From Flaveria trinervia (lineage: Eukaryota; Streptophyta; Magnoliopsida; Asterales; Asteraceae), in NCBI GenBank assembly GCA_025506515.1, contig CM046442.1:16445187-16509186 (forward strand): a stretch of 64,000 bases of DNA, written 5' to 3'. The notes under the pieces are model-generated. The model was given only the letters and a program-made list of their open reading frames with translations, did no database searches and had not been told where the DNA came from. The position numbers and the translations under genes are program-made. Below, one piece after another: positions 11,151 to 24,600 of the stretch (position 1 is its first letter; the number at the start of each line of letters is the position of its first letter).

Positions 11151-11687
11151 GAGCGTCTGGTCCTGTTGTGTGACTGATGATGTTGAGTGTGAATTTCCCC
11201 TTGAACGTCTGATGATGATAAGGCAACATCAGTAAAAGTGTCATAGCTTGACCACAAAGATTAAAGTCAACGCTATCAACATGCACATACTATTTCAATT
11301 GAAAACAACCTAACAATTTACAATTATCGACAATCCAATTGGAACTCCAAATACTTAACAAGTGCTATCTTTCATAACCACGAGATCATTTCACGGATGT
11401 CATAAGCAATGACAACTACTCGTAGTTCTTGGATCTACATAAGATCTGATACGTGTGTCCGCTTGTGTGTGTGTGTGCTACCCACGACCGAAACGATACA
11501 ACCCGAACCGACCAAACATTACTATACGCTTTGTACAGGTCATTAATGCTTAACAATAACTGTCAATAGGTGTTGACTGTTCTCTGCATACAACTGTTGG
11601 AAATCTCGATCTTTCATACTTACCACTTAACATGTGAGTTTCGTGGCCCATTTTTGTGCTTATACTACTTTACAAACTTTACAAACA

Positions 11688-12279
11688 ACTGTGTGCATTT
11701 TGTATCTCATACGTGTTCCTCATTACTTGTTCGTTTATCTATCTATTTCGTGATCTTTTCACCCTATGAGAGAGGCCTTGTGCTCACTCTCTTATGGGAT
11801 GCTACTATTAGATCTTCTGTTCCCTCTGCACGCCAAGTTATCATAATCAAATTCGGGTATTGAGACCCGAAGAGATCTTCACAGATCATATACTACGCTT
11901 AACCTTGGATACTAAGACCGACCCAAGGAGGCTATGTCTGAGTCCTTTAAGGATGCGAGATAGGCAACCTCCACCAGACTATACGTGATTACATGCTTGG
12001 GCTCTCAGTTGACTTGATGGATTATTATGGATATGATGAAAAGGAAAGTCGAATGTCATGTAACCGGATCGGGCATCATTCTCGGTACATCGTGGGTGTG
12101 GTGGGAACGCTGCGGGGAACCCTATATATAAACATCACCGGTATACCGAGAATATGCTTGAAATGGGCTGCATGGTGATCTTGACCGACCAGAACATGAA
12201 CATTGGAACTTGATAAGTGGAATATTTGTGTATCTTGTGGTGACTAAAGCTTATATGTTACCTCTTTTATGAATAGAAC
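11688..12279 (+). other. foreign sequence in place of the Gypsy-1 LTR end and leader
   Basis: This stretch has no match in the 3' LTR and no primer-binding site. It holds a TATATATAAAC block near 12121 and ends at the gag ATG. It may come from recombination with another gypsy family. Confidence 0.6.
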
Positions 12280-13530
12280 ATGCCGCCTCGAAGATCTACT
12301 CGCAGTAATAGTAGCGGAAGTGAAGCCCCAGGGGCAGAGGCAGAGGCAGAGGCAGGGGAAGAACCCCAAGAACAAGTGATGCTCCTGCCAGTAACAATCA
12401 AGGAACAGGGAACGCGGATGTGGCAACCCTGATCGCTCAACAGCTGGCCGCACTAATTCGGACTATCATGGCCCAAGTGAGCGATGCTTTTCAAAATTCT
12501 CACCCCCACGGGGACGGTGGCAATGATAATGAGGATAACGGTAACCCGACTGGGAACGAAAGCAATTAGGAGACCGGAAATGGTGGTACAGCCGGTAACG
12601 AAACTGGAATTGTTAATGAGACCGGAGTTGTGAATGCTAGACGAGGATGTTTGTACAAGGAATTTGTGGCTTGTAAACCACGAGAGTTTGATGGCAAAGG
12701 TGGAGCCATAGCTCTGACCAGATGGCTTGAAAAGATGGAGGCCGTGATCGACATCAGCGAATGCCTCGACAGTCAAAGGATTAAGTACGCCACTTGCTCA
12801 CTACAGGGCAAGGTACTAACGTGGTGGAACACTCAGATTCAGGCTAGGGGAAGAGAATCCGCGATGCAAATGTCGTGGGATGAGTTCAAGGCCCTAATCA
12901 CCGAGGAGTACTGTCCTCTCAATGAGATGCAAAAACTTGAGCATGAGTTCTGGAATCATGCCATGGGGGGGCTGGGCACGCAGCTTACACCGATCGTTTT
13001 CACGAGCTAGCAAGGTTGGTTCCACATCTAGTCACCCCGGAATCAAAAAGGATAGAGAGGTACATTTGGGGACTTGCGCCTCAAATCCGGGCAATGGTAA
13101 CCGCTACTGCTCCTCCTACTATTCAGAGCGCGATTCTGAAGGCTGGCGCTCTAACTGATGAAATAGTGAGAACAGGGGTATTGGGCAGGGGAACAGAGAA
13201 AAGGAAAGAAGTTGGGGAAACGAGCCGGTCGAGTGCCAGGAAATTCGAGAAAAGGGCCAAGACAACCAGAAATTTTGTGGCCGTGACCCAGGGCAGGCAA
13301 GAATATGTGGTCCGCACCCCCGATGCGATAGGTGCAACTTTCATCATCCCCCAGCTATGTCGTGCCGGGTGTGCGCTAACTGTAGACGCCCGGGACATTT
13401 AGCAAGAGACTGCAGAACAGCGCCGAATATGGTCGCACCAGTCAACGTGGTTAACCCCGCCGGGAACGCCAGGGGCTGTTATGAGTGTGGAAGTCCTGAT
13501 CACTACCGAAACATGTGCCCCAAACTGAAT
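12280..13530 (+). pseudogene. gag: Gypsy-1 gag
   Basis: The start is MPPRRSTRS, typical of plant gypsy gag proteins. The frame breaks soon after and again near 12970. The retrotransposon gag domain is clear from about 12640 (FVACKPREFDGK, WWNTQIQARG) to about 13180. Two zinc knuckles follow, CANCRRPGHLARDC (13372-13413) and CYECGSPDHYRNMC (13477-13518). Gag would bind the element's RNA and form particles. At least three frame changes make this copy defective. Confidence 0.85.
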
Positions 13531-16500
13531 CGGGCGTCGGGCCAACAAGGTAACAACCAACATCAGACTATGGCTATAGCTGGAAATCAAGGCCCGACAA
13601 ACCAGGGGAACGCGGCTCGGGGACGCGCTTTTGCCATTGGAGCCAATGAAGCCCGTCAGGACCCAAATGTCGTCACGGGTACGCACTTACTCAATAATCA
13701 CTTTGCATCTGTATTATTTGACACTGGAGCAGACAGTAGCTTTATATCTTCTGAATTTATGCAATTGCTCGATTTGAGCCCTAGTAGGCTAGAAACTAGC
13801 TACTCTGTAGAGATGGCCAATGGTAGGGTTGTTCAGGCCAACGGGATTATTAGAAAGTGCTCGATAATATTAGAGAACCACACCTTCGATATAGACTTGA
13901 TACCCTTTGAGCTAGGAAGTTTCGATGTGATTGTGGGAATGGATTTGTTGTCGAAACACGGGGCCGAGATTGTCTGTCGAGACAAGGTAATGCGAATCCC
14001 TATGTCAGACGGGGGAGTACTCAGAATTCAAGGAGAAAGATCGGGGAGAAACTTAAAGCTTATTTCCTGCATGAAAGCACGCCGGAGTTTACGAAAATAG
14101 TGCTACTCTTTTCTGGCTCACGTGGTGGAAAAGAAGGAAGAGGAGCAGAAATTGGCAAATATCCCTGTAGTGCAGGATTACCCAGATGTATTTTCTGATG
14201 ACTTGCCTGGTTTGCCTCCTCCACGACAGGTGGAATTTCGTATTGAGTTGGTTCCTGGAGCTACACCGGTAGCAAAGACACCGTATCGGTTGGCACCGTC
14301 CGAAATGCAAGAGTTGTCTAGCCAGTTACAGGAACTACTGGAGAAGGGTTTTATTCGGCCGAGTCACTCGCCTTGGGGAGCACTAGTGTTATTTGTCAAG
14401 AAGAAGGATGGGTCGTTTCGTATGTGCATCGACTACCGTGAGTTGAACAAATTAACTGTGAAGAATCGGTATCCTCTCCCCAGGATCGACGACCTGTTTG
14501 ATCAGTTACAAGGAGCTTCGTATTTTTCCAAGATCGACCTTCGATCTGGATATCACCAACTAAGAGTTTTCGAGGAGTACATATTGAAGACAACGTTTAG
14601 AACTCGTTATGGACACTATGTGTTTTTGGTCATGCCGTTCGGATTGACTAACGCACCAACTGTGTTCATGGACTTGATGAATCGGGTGTGCAAACCTTAC
14701 TTGGATAAGTTTGTGATCGTATTCATTGACGACATACTTATCTACTCTCGATCGAAGGAGAACATGAAGAACACCTTCGGGCAATACTGGAACTGTTAAG
14801 AGAAGAGAAACTTTTCGCCAAGTTCTCGAAGTGTGAATTCTGGCTACGAGAGGTGAAGTTTTTGGGTCATGTGGTTAACAAAGGCGGGATTCATGTAGAT
14901 CCCGGCCAGATCGAAGCGGTAAAGAAATGGGATACACCCCAGACACCTTCAGAGATATGGTAGTTCTTAGGATTAGCCGGATACTATCGTCGTTTCATTG
15001 CGAACTTTTCAAAGATCGCTCAACCGTTGATGTTGCTGACTCAGAAAGACACGAAGTTTGATTGGGGAGATGCGCAAGAACGGGCGTTCCGAACGCTGAA
15101 AGATAAGCTGTGCAATGCACTGATATTGTCCCTCCCAGACGGAACTGATGATTTTTTTGTGTACTGTGATGCTTCGCATCAAGGGTTGGGATGTGTACTA
15201 ATGCAGAAAGATAAGGTGATTGCTTACGCTTTGCGACAACTTAAGGTGCACGAGAAGAACTACACGACTCATGATCTTGAGTTGGGCGCTGTAGTATTCG
15301 CACTTAAGATATGGAGGCATTACCTGTATGGAACCAAATGCATCGTATACACAGATCATAAAAGCCTTCAACATATTCTGGATCAGAAGTAACTCAATAT
15401 GCGACAACGACGTTGGGTAGAGCTTCTTAGTGACTACGATTGTGAAATCCGGTACCATCCGGGGAAGGCTAATGTGGTGGTTGATGCTCTAAGCCGCAAG
15501 GAACGCGTGAAACCGCTACGTGCTCGAGCTTGGGATTGATCATTCAAACAAATTTGAAAGCTCAGATCCAAATTGCACAAAGTGAGGCGTTGAAAGAAGG
15601 AACCTTGCGGGAGAAGAATTCCGAGGGTTGGATAAACAACTGATGTGCAAGGACGATGGTGTGCAGTACTACGTGGACCGTATATGGGTACCCAAGTGGG
15701 GAGGTGTACGTACCTTGGTCATGGATGAAGCACACAAGACGCGATATTCTATTCATCCTGGCGCTGAAAAGATGTACCACGATCTCAAAGATCTGTATTG
15801 GTGGCCAGGCCTAAAGAAAGACATTGCCACGTACGTCAGCAGATGCTTGACATGCTCGAAAGTTAAAGCTGAACATCAGAAACCATCGAGACTGTTATAG
15901 CAACCTGAGATTCCCGAATGGAAATGGGAGAACATAGCCATGGACTTCATTACCAAACTCCCTCGAGCGAGCAACGGGCATGACTCGATATGGGTCGTAG
16001 TGGATCGAATGACGAAATCAGCACACTTCTTGCCAATCCGAGAAGACTACAAAATGGACAAGTGGCGAGATTGTACATAAAAGAGGTTGTGACAAGACAC
16101 GGAGTGCCGGTGTCAATCATATCCGACCGTGACGGCCGATTCACTTCACGATTTTGGCAAACACTACAGAAAGCAATGAGCACTCGATTAGACATGAGTA
16201 CCGCCTATCACCCTCAAACAGATGGCCAAAGTGAACGAACCATACAAACGCTAGAAGACATGCTGAGAGCGTGTGTAATTGACTTTGGTGGTAGTTGGGA
16301 TACTCATTTGCCATTGATTGAGTTCTCTTACAATAACAGCTACCACACCAGCATTGGGTGTGCTCCGTTCGAAGCGTTGTACGGAAGGAAGTGTAGATCA
16401 TCCGTTTGTTGGGCCAAGATTGGTGAAAGTCAGTTAACAGGCCCAGAGATCATCCAGGAAACAACCGACAAGATCTTCCAAATCAAAGATAGGCTGAAAG

Positions 16501-16985
16501 CCTCTAGAGATCGCCAAAAGAGCTACGCCGACAATCGTCGAAAGCCTCTAGAATTCAACATTGGGGACCGAGTGCTACTCAAAGTCTCTCCTTGGAAAGG
16601 AGTTGTTCGGTTTGGAAAGAAAGGGAAGTTAGCCCCAAGATACGTTGGACCATTCGAGATTACAGAAAGAATTGGTCTAGTGGCTTACCGATTAAGGTTA
16701 CCCACAAGAACTCAACGGTGTGCATGATACTTTCCACGTGTCGAACCTCAAGAAGTGTTTGGCTGACAAATCACTTCACATACCTATTGACGATATCAAA
16801 ATCGACGAAAAGCTTCATTTTATTGAGGAACCCATATAGGTCATGGATCGTAAGGTCAAACCGTTGAAGCGCAGCAGAATACCAATTGTTCGCGTAAGGT
16901 GGAATTCAAAACGAGGGCCAGAGTTTACATGGGAACGGGAAGATCAAATGAAACTCAAATACCCACACCTATTCGTGGATGACAC
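13531..16985 (+). pseudogene. pol: Gypsy-1 pol (PR-RT-RNase H-IN)
   Basis: Protease has an intact LFDTGADSS motif near 13717. RT spans about 14160-14900 and keeps FIDDIL near 14725, then shifts frame near 14765. RNase H (about 15140-15540, VYCDASHQG, YTDHKSL) has a stop near 15390. Integrase has the zinc finger (HPGAEKMYHDL, CLTC) near 15750-15860, a stop near 15898, and the catalytic core with DRMTKSAHF, SDRDGRF and the 'ERTIQTLEDM' region. The C-terminal end is near 16975. The order PR-RT-RH-IN is that of Ty3/gypsy. Several stops and shifts prevent a full polyprotein. Confidence 0.9.
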
Positions 16986-17041
16986 TCTTGGACCTAACTC
17001 CAGCTGAATTTCGGGATGAAATTCTCTCAACTGGGGGATAC

Positions 17042-19646
17042 TGTGACATCCGTCACCTTAAGGTCCGTCGAACGACATAAATAAGCATAGAATTATTTTA
17101 ATTATTCTTCCTTTTCTTCATGAACTCCTGCTTTAAGGAATCATCTCTGCTTTATTTTCCCTTGTGCCTGTACTTCCTCCGAGAACGTATGTTAAGCATA
17201 AACCTTTTATAAATTTCATCACCATTACCACCAAATACATCATTTTTAATTTCAACCATTGTAATTAATAAAACCATTTTTGACTATCAAATGCCATTAA
17301 ACACGCTTTTAACCTTAATATAACGAACATTTTAAGGTCGAAATCAACCGAAACAAATTTTGGGGAACTCGAGGGTTAAGTGCAAGGACTAAACTTGTAA
17401 CTTTGCAAACTTGGACTGGGTATATAAACCCCATTCCCAGCCACATTCCTCATTCACTTCATCTTCTTCACCTCTTCACTCCCTACACACACATTTTCTT
17501 CATTCTAGCACCAAATCCAACCCGCTTGGTCTTGTTCTTGTTGTCTAGACTCCACCTACGGCCTAGTCTGCTCCATTCTAGCAGGCAGACGACCTTGGTT
17601 GTCCCTTTTCCTTGCTTATTCACGGCTGTCCAAACTAGGGTTTCGGGTGTTCGGGTTCAACTCGAACACATGAGGTCGTGTGGGTGCGTGTGAGGTCTTT
17701 CTGCTTGTGTTTCATGTTTGTGTATGTTTGTAGAGTGTTTCTGGAAGTCCTTGTGGTGTAAAACTCGCGTTTAGAGCAGCTCGGGGGCTGCTCAGCCCGA
17801 CCACATTCGCGATTCTGCAGTTGAGGCGACTGGGTCTGTCAGGTGATTGAGCCGTGCGACTGAGTGAGTCGTGCGACTGAATCTTGCGTCTAAGTCAATC
17901 GTGCGACTGAGTTGTGCGACTAGGCATGTCGTGCGACTGAGTCGTGCGACTGTGAGTTTGTATGCGATTGAGTCATGCGTGCGAAGGAGTGTATGTGATT
18001 GAGTCATGCGTATGAATGATTCTGTGCGATTGAGTCAGGTGACCGATTGAATGTATGCGATTGTGCGTGTTTCGCACGACTGGAGTCCAATCGCACGAAT
18101 GAAGGTTCAATCGCACGAAAGTAGCTAATTCGCACGATTGAGGGTTGATTCGTGCGCATGGAGGTTTGGTCGTGTGAATGTGTGTTGTGTGGTACGACTG
18201 AATGCCAGCCATGCGACTGAAGACTCAATCGTACGAATGAAGCTGACTCGTACGATTGAAGGTTGATTCGTAAGGATGGAGCGTTGAGTCGAGCGTCTGG
18301 TCCTGTTGTGTGACTGATGATGTTGAGTGTGAATTTCCCCTTGAACGTCTGATGATGATAAGGCAACATCAGTAAAAGTGTCATAGCTTGACCACAAAGA
18401 TTAAAGTCAACGCTATCAACATGCACATACTATTTCAATTGAAAACAACCTAACAATTTACAATTATCGACAATCCAATTGGAACTCCAAATACTTAACA
18501 AGTGCTATCTTCATAACCACGAGATCATTTCACGGATGTCATAAGCAATGACAACTACTCGTAGTACTTGGATCTACATAAGATCTGATACGTGTGTCCG
18601 CTTGTGTGTGTGCTACCCACGACCGAAACGATACAACTCGAACCGACCAAACATTACTATACGCTTTGTACAGGTCATTAATGCTTAACAATAACTGTCA
18701 ATAGGTGTTGACTGTTCTCTGCATACAACTGTTGGGAATCTCGATCTTTCATAATTACCACTTAACATGTGAGTTTTGTGGCCCTTTTTGTGCTTATACT
18801 ACTTTACAAACATTTACAAACATGGGGGAAAAGTATGCTCGCCCGTTTTCTATGCTGTACAACATACATACAATTTACATACTTGGAATCAACGTGCTAC
18901 TGTTTTGTGGGTACTTATCTGATGCATGCTTGAGTCTGCTTTGTGGTTCTTTCTTACAACCATTTAATTCCAGTGTGGAACCGACGGTTAGGTATTGGTA
19001 GTACTACTGGGTTGACACCCCCACTCTCGTGTTGGTATACTAGTTAGTACCAATAATAGCCAGGTACGGGCCTTGGGTGAATATATTCCGACAAGTTTCT
19101 TTGTGTACGTCATTAGGTTTGGTTGTAAAGCTCTTGTCATGTGATTTTGCTTACTTATAACTGTATGCACGGTATTCTACAACAACTTTATACAACATCA
19201 ATTACTTATTTACTTTAAACCTGCGAACTCACCAACAATTTTGTTGACCATTTTGAGCATATCTTTTCAGGTGATCATGCTAGCTGAGGTTCTAGGTGTG
19301 CTGCCTTAGTGGAGACCCTAGGATGTATTTTCGGGCCAAACTTGTCATTTTGAAAACAATTGATGTATCTATTTCAAACATCGTTATACTTTGTAACTTG
19401 TTCCCGGGTTGTGGGAATTGCATACAATGTTATCATCTATGTATTATGATTTATGTGTCATGTTTATGCTTATGGCTATGTTGTCGTGAATACTGACTAA
19501 ACACGACACAAGTCCCCTTGTTATCGGGTGTTGTCATGACACGCTTGTCATCATTATTATTATTGCATCTCTAACGCTTACCATGTGTTATGACGATTCC
19601 CATCTCGTTACGCCCCCGTGTTTCCGCTCTTAGCGGGGGTGTGACA
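17042..19646 (+). repeat. Gypsy-1 3' LTR
   Basis: This complete LTR of 2605 bases has TG/CA ends. It holds a TATA box at 17421-17428, the TCGNNCGA palindrome array at about 17825-18290, and a final GCGGGGGTGTGACA. Apparent ORFs in it are not credible. Confidence 0.95.
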
Positions 19647-19651
19647 TTCAC

Positions 19652-21660
19652 CAACCTCTACTTCAGGGTCGTCTGGTACCCAATATCGCACCTGAAGCAA
19701 ATGCAGCAAAGCTGAAGACCGAAAACTTTGGCAATGTGACAGTTGAGGTAGCTAAAGAGCACATGGATCTCTTAGCTGCGGTAGTCCACTCCTATGATGA
19801 CTAATTGCTGGAAAGATTGGGAACTGCCATCTGGCAGATGAGGATTATGAGCAGGTGGATGAGACAGAGCTGGAGAGAATGGACATAATTTAGGCCTTAG
19901 CCAGTGCAGTCCGGAGAGCTAAGAAGTTTGTCAAAAAGACCGGACAAAATTTGATTGCCACTAAGGACACTTCCTTCGCTTTGACAAATCCAAGGTAACC
20001 TGCTTCAACTGCGGTGAGAAAGGGCACTTCAAAAGGGAGTGCGTGAAGCCAAAGAAGACTGGCAATGGGAATCCTTTCTCCTCCTTCAATCGTCAGGAGA
20101 AACCCACTAGCAGTCCTACTTCATCAAGCAAGGATCCTAAAGCCTTGACTGCTCATGATGATGGAGGAAAGGACTGGAGCTTTCAGTTTGTCTCACCGAG
20201 AGAATCCAATATCGCTAGTGTGGAGGATATCGATGATGACTCTGCCAGTGAAGGAGATATAGCAGTCGAACTTGCAATGTCAACATCTGAAGAAACTGCA
20301 CCAGTGGTCACCTACCTGCCTGAAGACGGGAAAACTACTACAACGTCAGGATCACCAGCTCTAGAAACATCAGATTCTGCATTGATGGCTGATTCTTCAA
20401 AAACCGCTCAGGTAAGTACTACTGACCAACTCTTTACTAATCATGCTTGTTCTGACTGTAACAAATTTAAGGAAAGCATTGATTTAAAATTTTCTAGGTT
20501 ATTAGATCATAATGATAACTTTGTAAAGGACCTAGAACTATGCACTGAGGCTAACAGAGTTTTAAAACAAAATGCGCATAGTTATAAAGAAAAGATAGAC
20601 CTTTTGAACAAATAACTTAGGGAAACAGAAGTTGTAGCCTTTACTAAGCTAATGACATTAGGTACTATCTTAACTCCCTATAGGACACTAAGAAACAAAA
20701 GGCAGTTTTAGAAGTAGAAGTTAATTCCCTAAAACAAAAACTGCATAGTTGGACTAGTTCTTCACACATAGTCTAATACTTAGTGAGAGAGAGAAACAAT
20801 GGGGAGGGATTGGGTTATAAAGTGATACCACCACCACATGAGATCTTGATGAACACAAAATGTAAACCAATTAATGATAATCCAATAAAGGATCATGTGG
20901 TGTCTACTCCTCTTGTAAGTGATCCAGATTCCACATGTTCATCAAATGAATCTGGCACTAAACAAAAGGAGGTCACTTCAAAGGCAAAAGGTAAAATGCC
21001 TTGTATTATTCTGGACAAAGAGTTTGAAAATGTTAGTATAAGTCTGGTTCAACAACTGTCAAATCTGAACCTAAAAAGACCAGTAATGTTAACCAACCAC
21101 GTGCATTATGTCAAAGTCCAGAAAATAGAAAAGAAAAGGATGTTAAAAATGTTAAAGCAATTAATTTTGTTAAACAAGACAAAACATCTAAACAATCAGA
21201 GTCAAAACCAAAACAAAGTAAGGTCACCCAGGTGTCACATACATCTCTATAGAAACAGTTAAATCGTAAAGTCAAAAGCTGAGCTTGCTACAGTTGTGGA
21301 GAGTATGGACACATTGTGTCTCATTGTCCTTACTATCAGACACCGAGGAGGAAAGTTGAACTTCCTGAACAAAAACCTAGCTCTTTTAAGAGGAACTCAG
21401 TGACGCCACCTAAAAAAGATAGTGAACCGAAAGTTCAATACATTAGCCAGACGTCTGTTTATCACAAACATGCCTTACACAAAGCTAGCTTATGGAAGAA
21501 GAAATCAACCTCATTGTCTGATAATGAGAACAAGAAGAGATCTGAACTTCCTCATCCTCGAACGGTCAATGGGTTACCTTTATGATTGTGATACCTCTGG
21601 GAAACCCAAGCCATTGAAGGCTTGTGTCCCTAACCTGAACTAATGTTTTCAAGTGAATGT
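19652..21660 (+). pseudogene. gag: Copia-B gag, C-terminal part
   Basis: This is the continuation of the interrupted gag. The first zinc knuckle CFNCGEKGHFKREC is at 20001-20042. A hydrophilic, Ser/Thr- and acid-rich spacer follows (20043-20615 is open), with coiled-coil stretches such as 'KFSRLLDHNDNFVKDLE'. A second knuckle, CYSCGEYGHIVSHC, is at 21286-21327. Several stops lie between. Two knuckles around a long coiled-coil spacer also occur in Copia-C. Extended coiled-coil Gag proteins are known in Sireviruses. Confidence 0.8.
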
Positions 21661-24600
21661 GCAGGGTGTTCGATATAGTGCTGAAACCAACACATGGATT
21701 ATAGACAGCGGAGCATCCAGGCACATGACATGGAACATGGATCTCTTATCAAACGTCTAACATATAAAAGGAGGTCACGTTTCGTTTGCTGGAAACAAAG
21801 GTGGGTATATCACAGCTCAAGGGGAAGTTGGTAATCAGAAGTGAAGTTTGGCAAGGTAAACTACGTTCAACAACTTCAGAATAACTTGCTTTCTGTTTCT
21901 CAAATTTGTGATAAAGACTTTAAGGTAGTGTTTGACAACAAGAAGTGTTACGTCCTGAAAAAGGACTACGTCAACCTGGAGTTTCAAGTATTATTGTCTG
22001 CCTCAAGATATAAGGACCTTTATGTCTTGGATCTATCAAAGGCCTCCACAATGGATCATGAAGTTTAGTGCTTCTTGTCAAAAGCTACTGAGAAGGAATC
22101 TATCTCCTGGCATAGGAGAACGAGACACATTAATCCATGGAATATGAATCACTTGATCCAGAATGATCTAGTGAGAGGAGTCAACATCAAAAACTTCCAA
22201 CTTCTGGATTTCTGTGTTGCATGCAAGAAGGGCAAACAGACGAAGAAGTCTCATAAAGAAAAGAAAGTTCATTCTATCGAGCTTCCCTTGAACTTCTTCA
22301 CATGGATCTGTTTGGTCTAGTCAGTACGAGAAGCATTGCATGCGACTTGTACTGCTATGTAGTTACTGATGACTACTCAAGATTCACTTGGGTGATGTTT
22401 CTAAAATCCAAATCAGAAACATTTGAGTCATTCAAGGAGTTAGTAACTACTCTGGAGTCCCTATACAAGTTGAAGGTACGCCAAGTGCGCTTAGACAACG
22501 GAACCGAGTTCAAGAATCAATAGATGGAGGCTTACTGCAAGCAAAAGGGAATTGTGCATTAGTTCACTTCTACCTACACTCCTCAGATGAACGGCGTTGC
22601 TAAAAGGAAGTATCGCAGCTTGATAGAGACAGCACGGACGATGCTAGCAGACTCAAATCTGCCTATCCAATTCTGGAATGAAGCAGTTGCAAATGCATGT
22701 TATACACTAAATAGAGTTCTGGTAGTCAAACGGCATGGGAAGACATGCTACGAGCTACTACAACGACGTAACCTAATCTAGAGTATCTCGAGCCGTTTGG
22801 CGCTTCGTGCATCCTACTGAAGAAGACTCAGGAGGGCAAATTAGTGAGATGGCTGATGAAGGTATCTTTCTAGAATACAACATACCGAACAAGAGGGTTT
22901 ACAACAACTCTACGGGTCAGGTAGAAGTGTGGTGTAATGTTGATGTTCAAAGATACACCACACCACCTGCCGGAAAAGGACCCGCCTTCTTTTTCGACTA
23001 TGATGGATTCTTCAAGTCCTTCAACATACCACTCTCCACTTTTGATGATGAATTAGCTACAAAGATGATGTATGATGTTCTAAACACACCAGCTCAGGAA
23101 TCTACATCATCTGGACTATAAGGCGATTCATCTACCAACTCAGGGGGAGCATTTGCAGATAGTGACTCTTTCTCTGATGAAGAAGCTGTGGAGACTGATC
23201 AGAACAATCAGGAGCAACAAGTTCCCCCTACCGATAGTCCACAAGCATCTGACATTGATGCCTCTGCGTCTTCGAAACCTCAGACTCCTACTGCCTTAGA
23301 TACTGAACCGAATGTTCATAATCTTGATTCTGAGGTAGTTGTTCCAACCACTCCTAGATCACAACTAAATGTGTATCATCATTTGAATAATGTCATTGGA
23401 GATGTGAGATCAGGAGTTCAGACCAGAAATCAGTTGTATTCAGCTGATTATGCCTCGGTGATGGAAAAGGGCTATCTTCATGATGGTGCGTATCGTTGCT
23501 TTGTGTCTTAGTTCGAGCCAAAGTATGTTAGTGAAGCCCTAAATGATGAGGCATGGGTGAGTGCCATGCAAGAAGAACTTCTTCAGTTCAAGAAGTTAGG
23601 TGTATAGACTCTTGTGCATAGACCTAAAGGTGCTAAGGTCATTGGCATAAAATGGGTCTTGAAATGAAAGAAAGATGATCAAGGGTGATCATCAGAAACA
23701 AGGCTCGACTTGTTGTCCAAGGATTTCGACAAGTCGAGGGCATTGACTACAATGAAGTGTTTGCACCTGTGGCAAGAATGGAAGCAATCCGTATCTTCCT
23801 TGCCTAAGTATCGTATATGAAGATTAAAGTTTATTAACATGATGTGAAGAGTGCATTCCTTCATGGTGAAATCAGAGAGACTATGTATGTTAGTCAACCC
23901 GAGGGATTTGAGGATCCGTATCATCGGGACAGAGTTTACAAACTCGACAAGGCTCTATATGGGCTTCATCAAGCTCGTAGATCCTGGTATGAGAAACTCT
24001 CGACTCACCTTGTGAAACACGGTTTTCGTAGAGGTGTCGTTGATTGTACACTGTTCATAAAAGAAAAGGATGGAGATTTATTGCTTGTCCAAATCTATGT
24101 TGATGACATAATCTCCGGTTCAAAGAACGAAGATCTATGTAAAGAGTTTGAAGCAGTAATGAAGGTTGAGTTTGAGATGAGTGCCATGGGAGAGATGAAA
24201 TTCTTTCTTGGGTTACAGGTGGATCAGACACCAAAAGGGATTTTCCTACATCAGACCAAGTATGTAGGAGATATCCTCAGTCGGTTTGACTTGGAGAATT
24301 CTTCCGCAGCTGGGACTCCACTTGCTACAAACCATGATGTAGCACCCAACGAAAATAGTGATCTAGTCGATGCCACCATGTACCGAGGTATGATTGGATC
24401 TCTCATGTACCTCACTGCCTCAAGACCTGATATCATGTACGCGATATGTTTATGTTCAAGATATCAGGCAAAGCCAAAAGTTAACCATCTGATAGGGGTC
24501 AAAAGGATCTTTCGTTATCTGAAGGGTACTCCAACACTTGGGTTGTGGTATCCTCATGACGATGACTTCGAGCTGACAACGTACAGTGACTCGGATGATG

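Larger units (their letters stand above)
9080..11687 (+). repeat. Gypsy-1 5' LTR, with solo-LTR insert and lost 3' end
   Basis: It matches the 3' LTR from its first base to about 11687 (3' LTR position 18822), apart from the 835-base insertion. From there the two differ completely, so the last 824 bases of the LTR and the primer-binding site are missing. A TATA box is at 10298-10305. Confidence 0.85.
9080..19646 (+). mobile_element. Gypsy-1: Ty3/gypsy element inside Copia-B gag
   Basis: It starts TGTGACATCC and ends GGGGTGTGACA. It is flanked by the 5-bp duplication TTCAC (9075-9079 and 19647-19651), and the Copia-B gag text continues across it. Order: 5' LTR, gag, PR, RT, RNase H, IN, polypurine tract (CTGGGGGATAC, 17031-17041), 3' LTR. 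RT before IN places it in Ty3/gypsy. The end of pol has a chromodomain-like stretch (VRWNSKRGPEFTW), suggesting a chromovirus such as Tekay; the lineage is inference. Confidence 0.95.
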
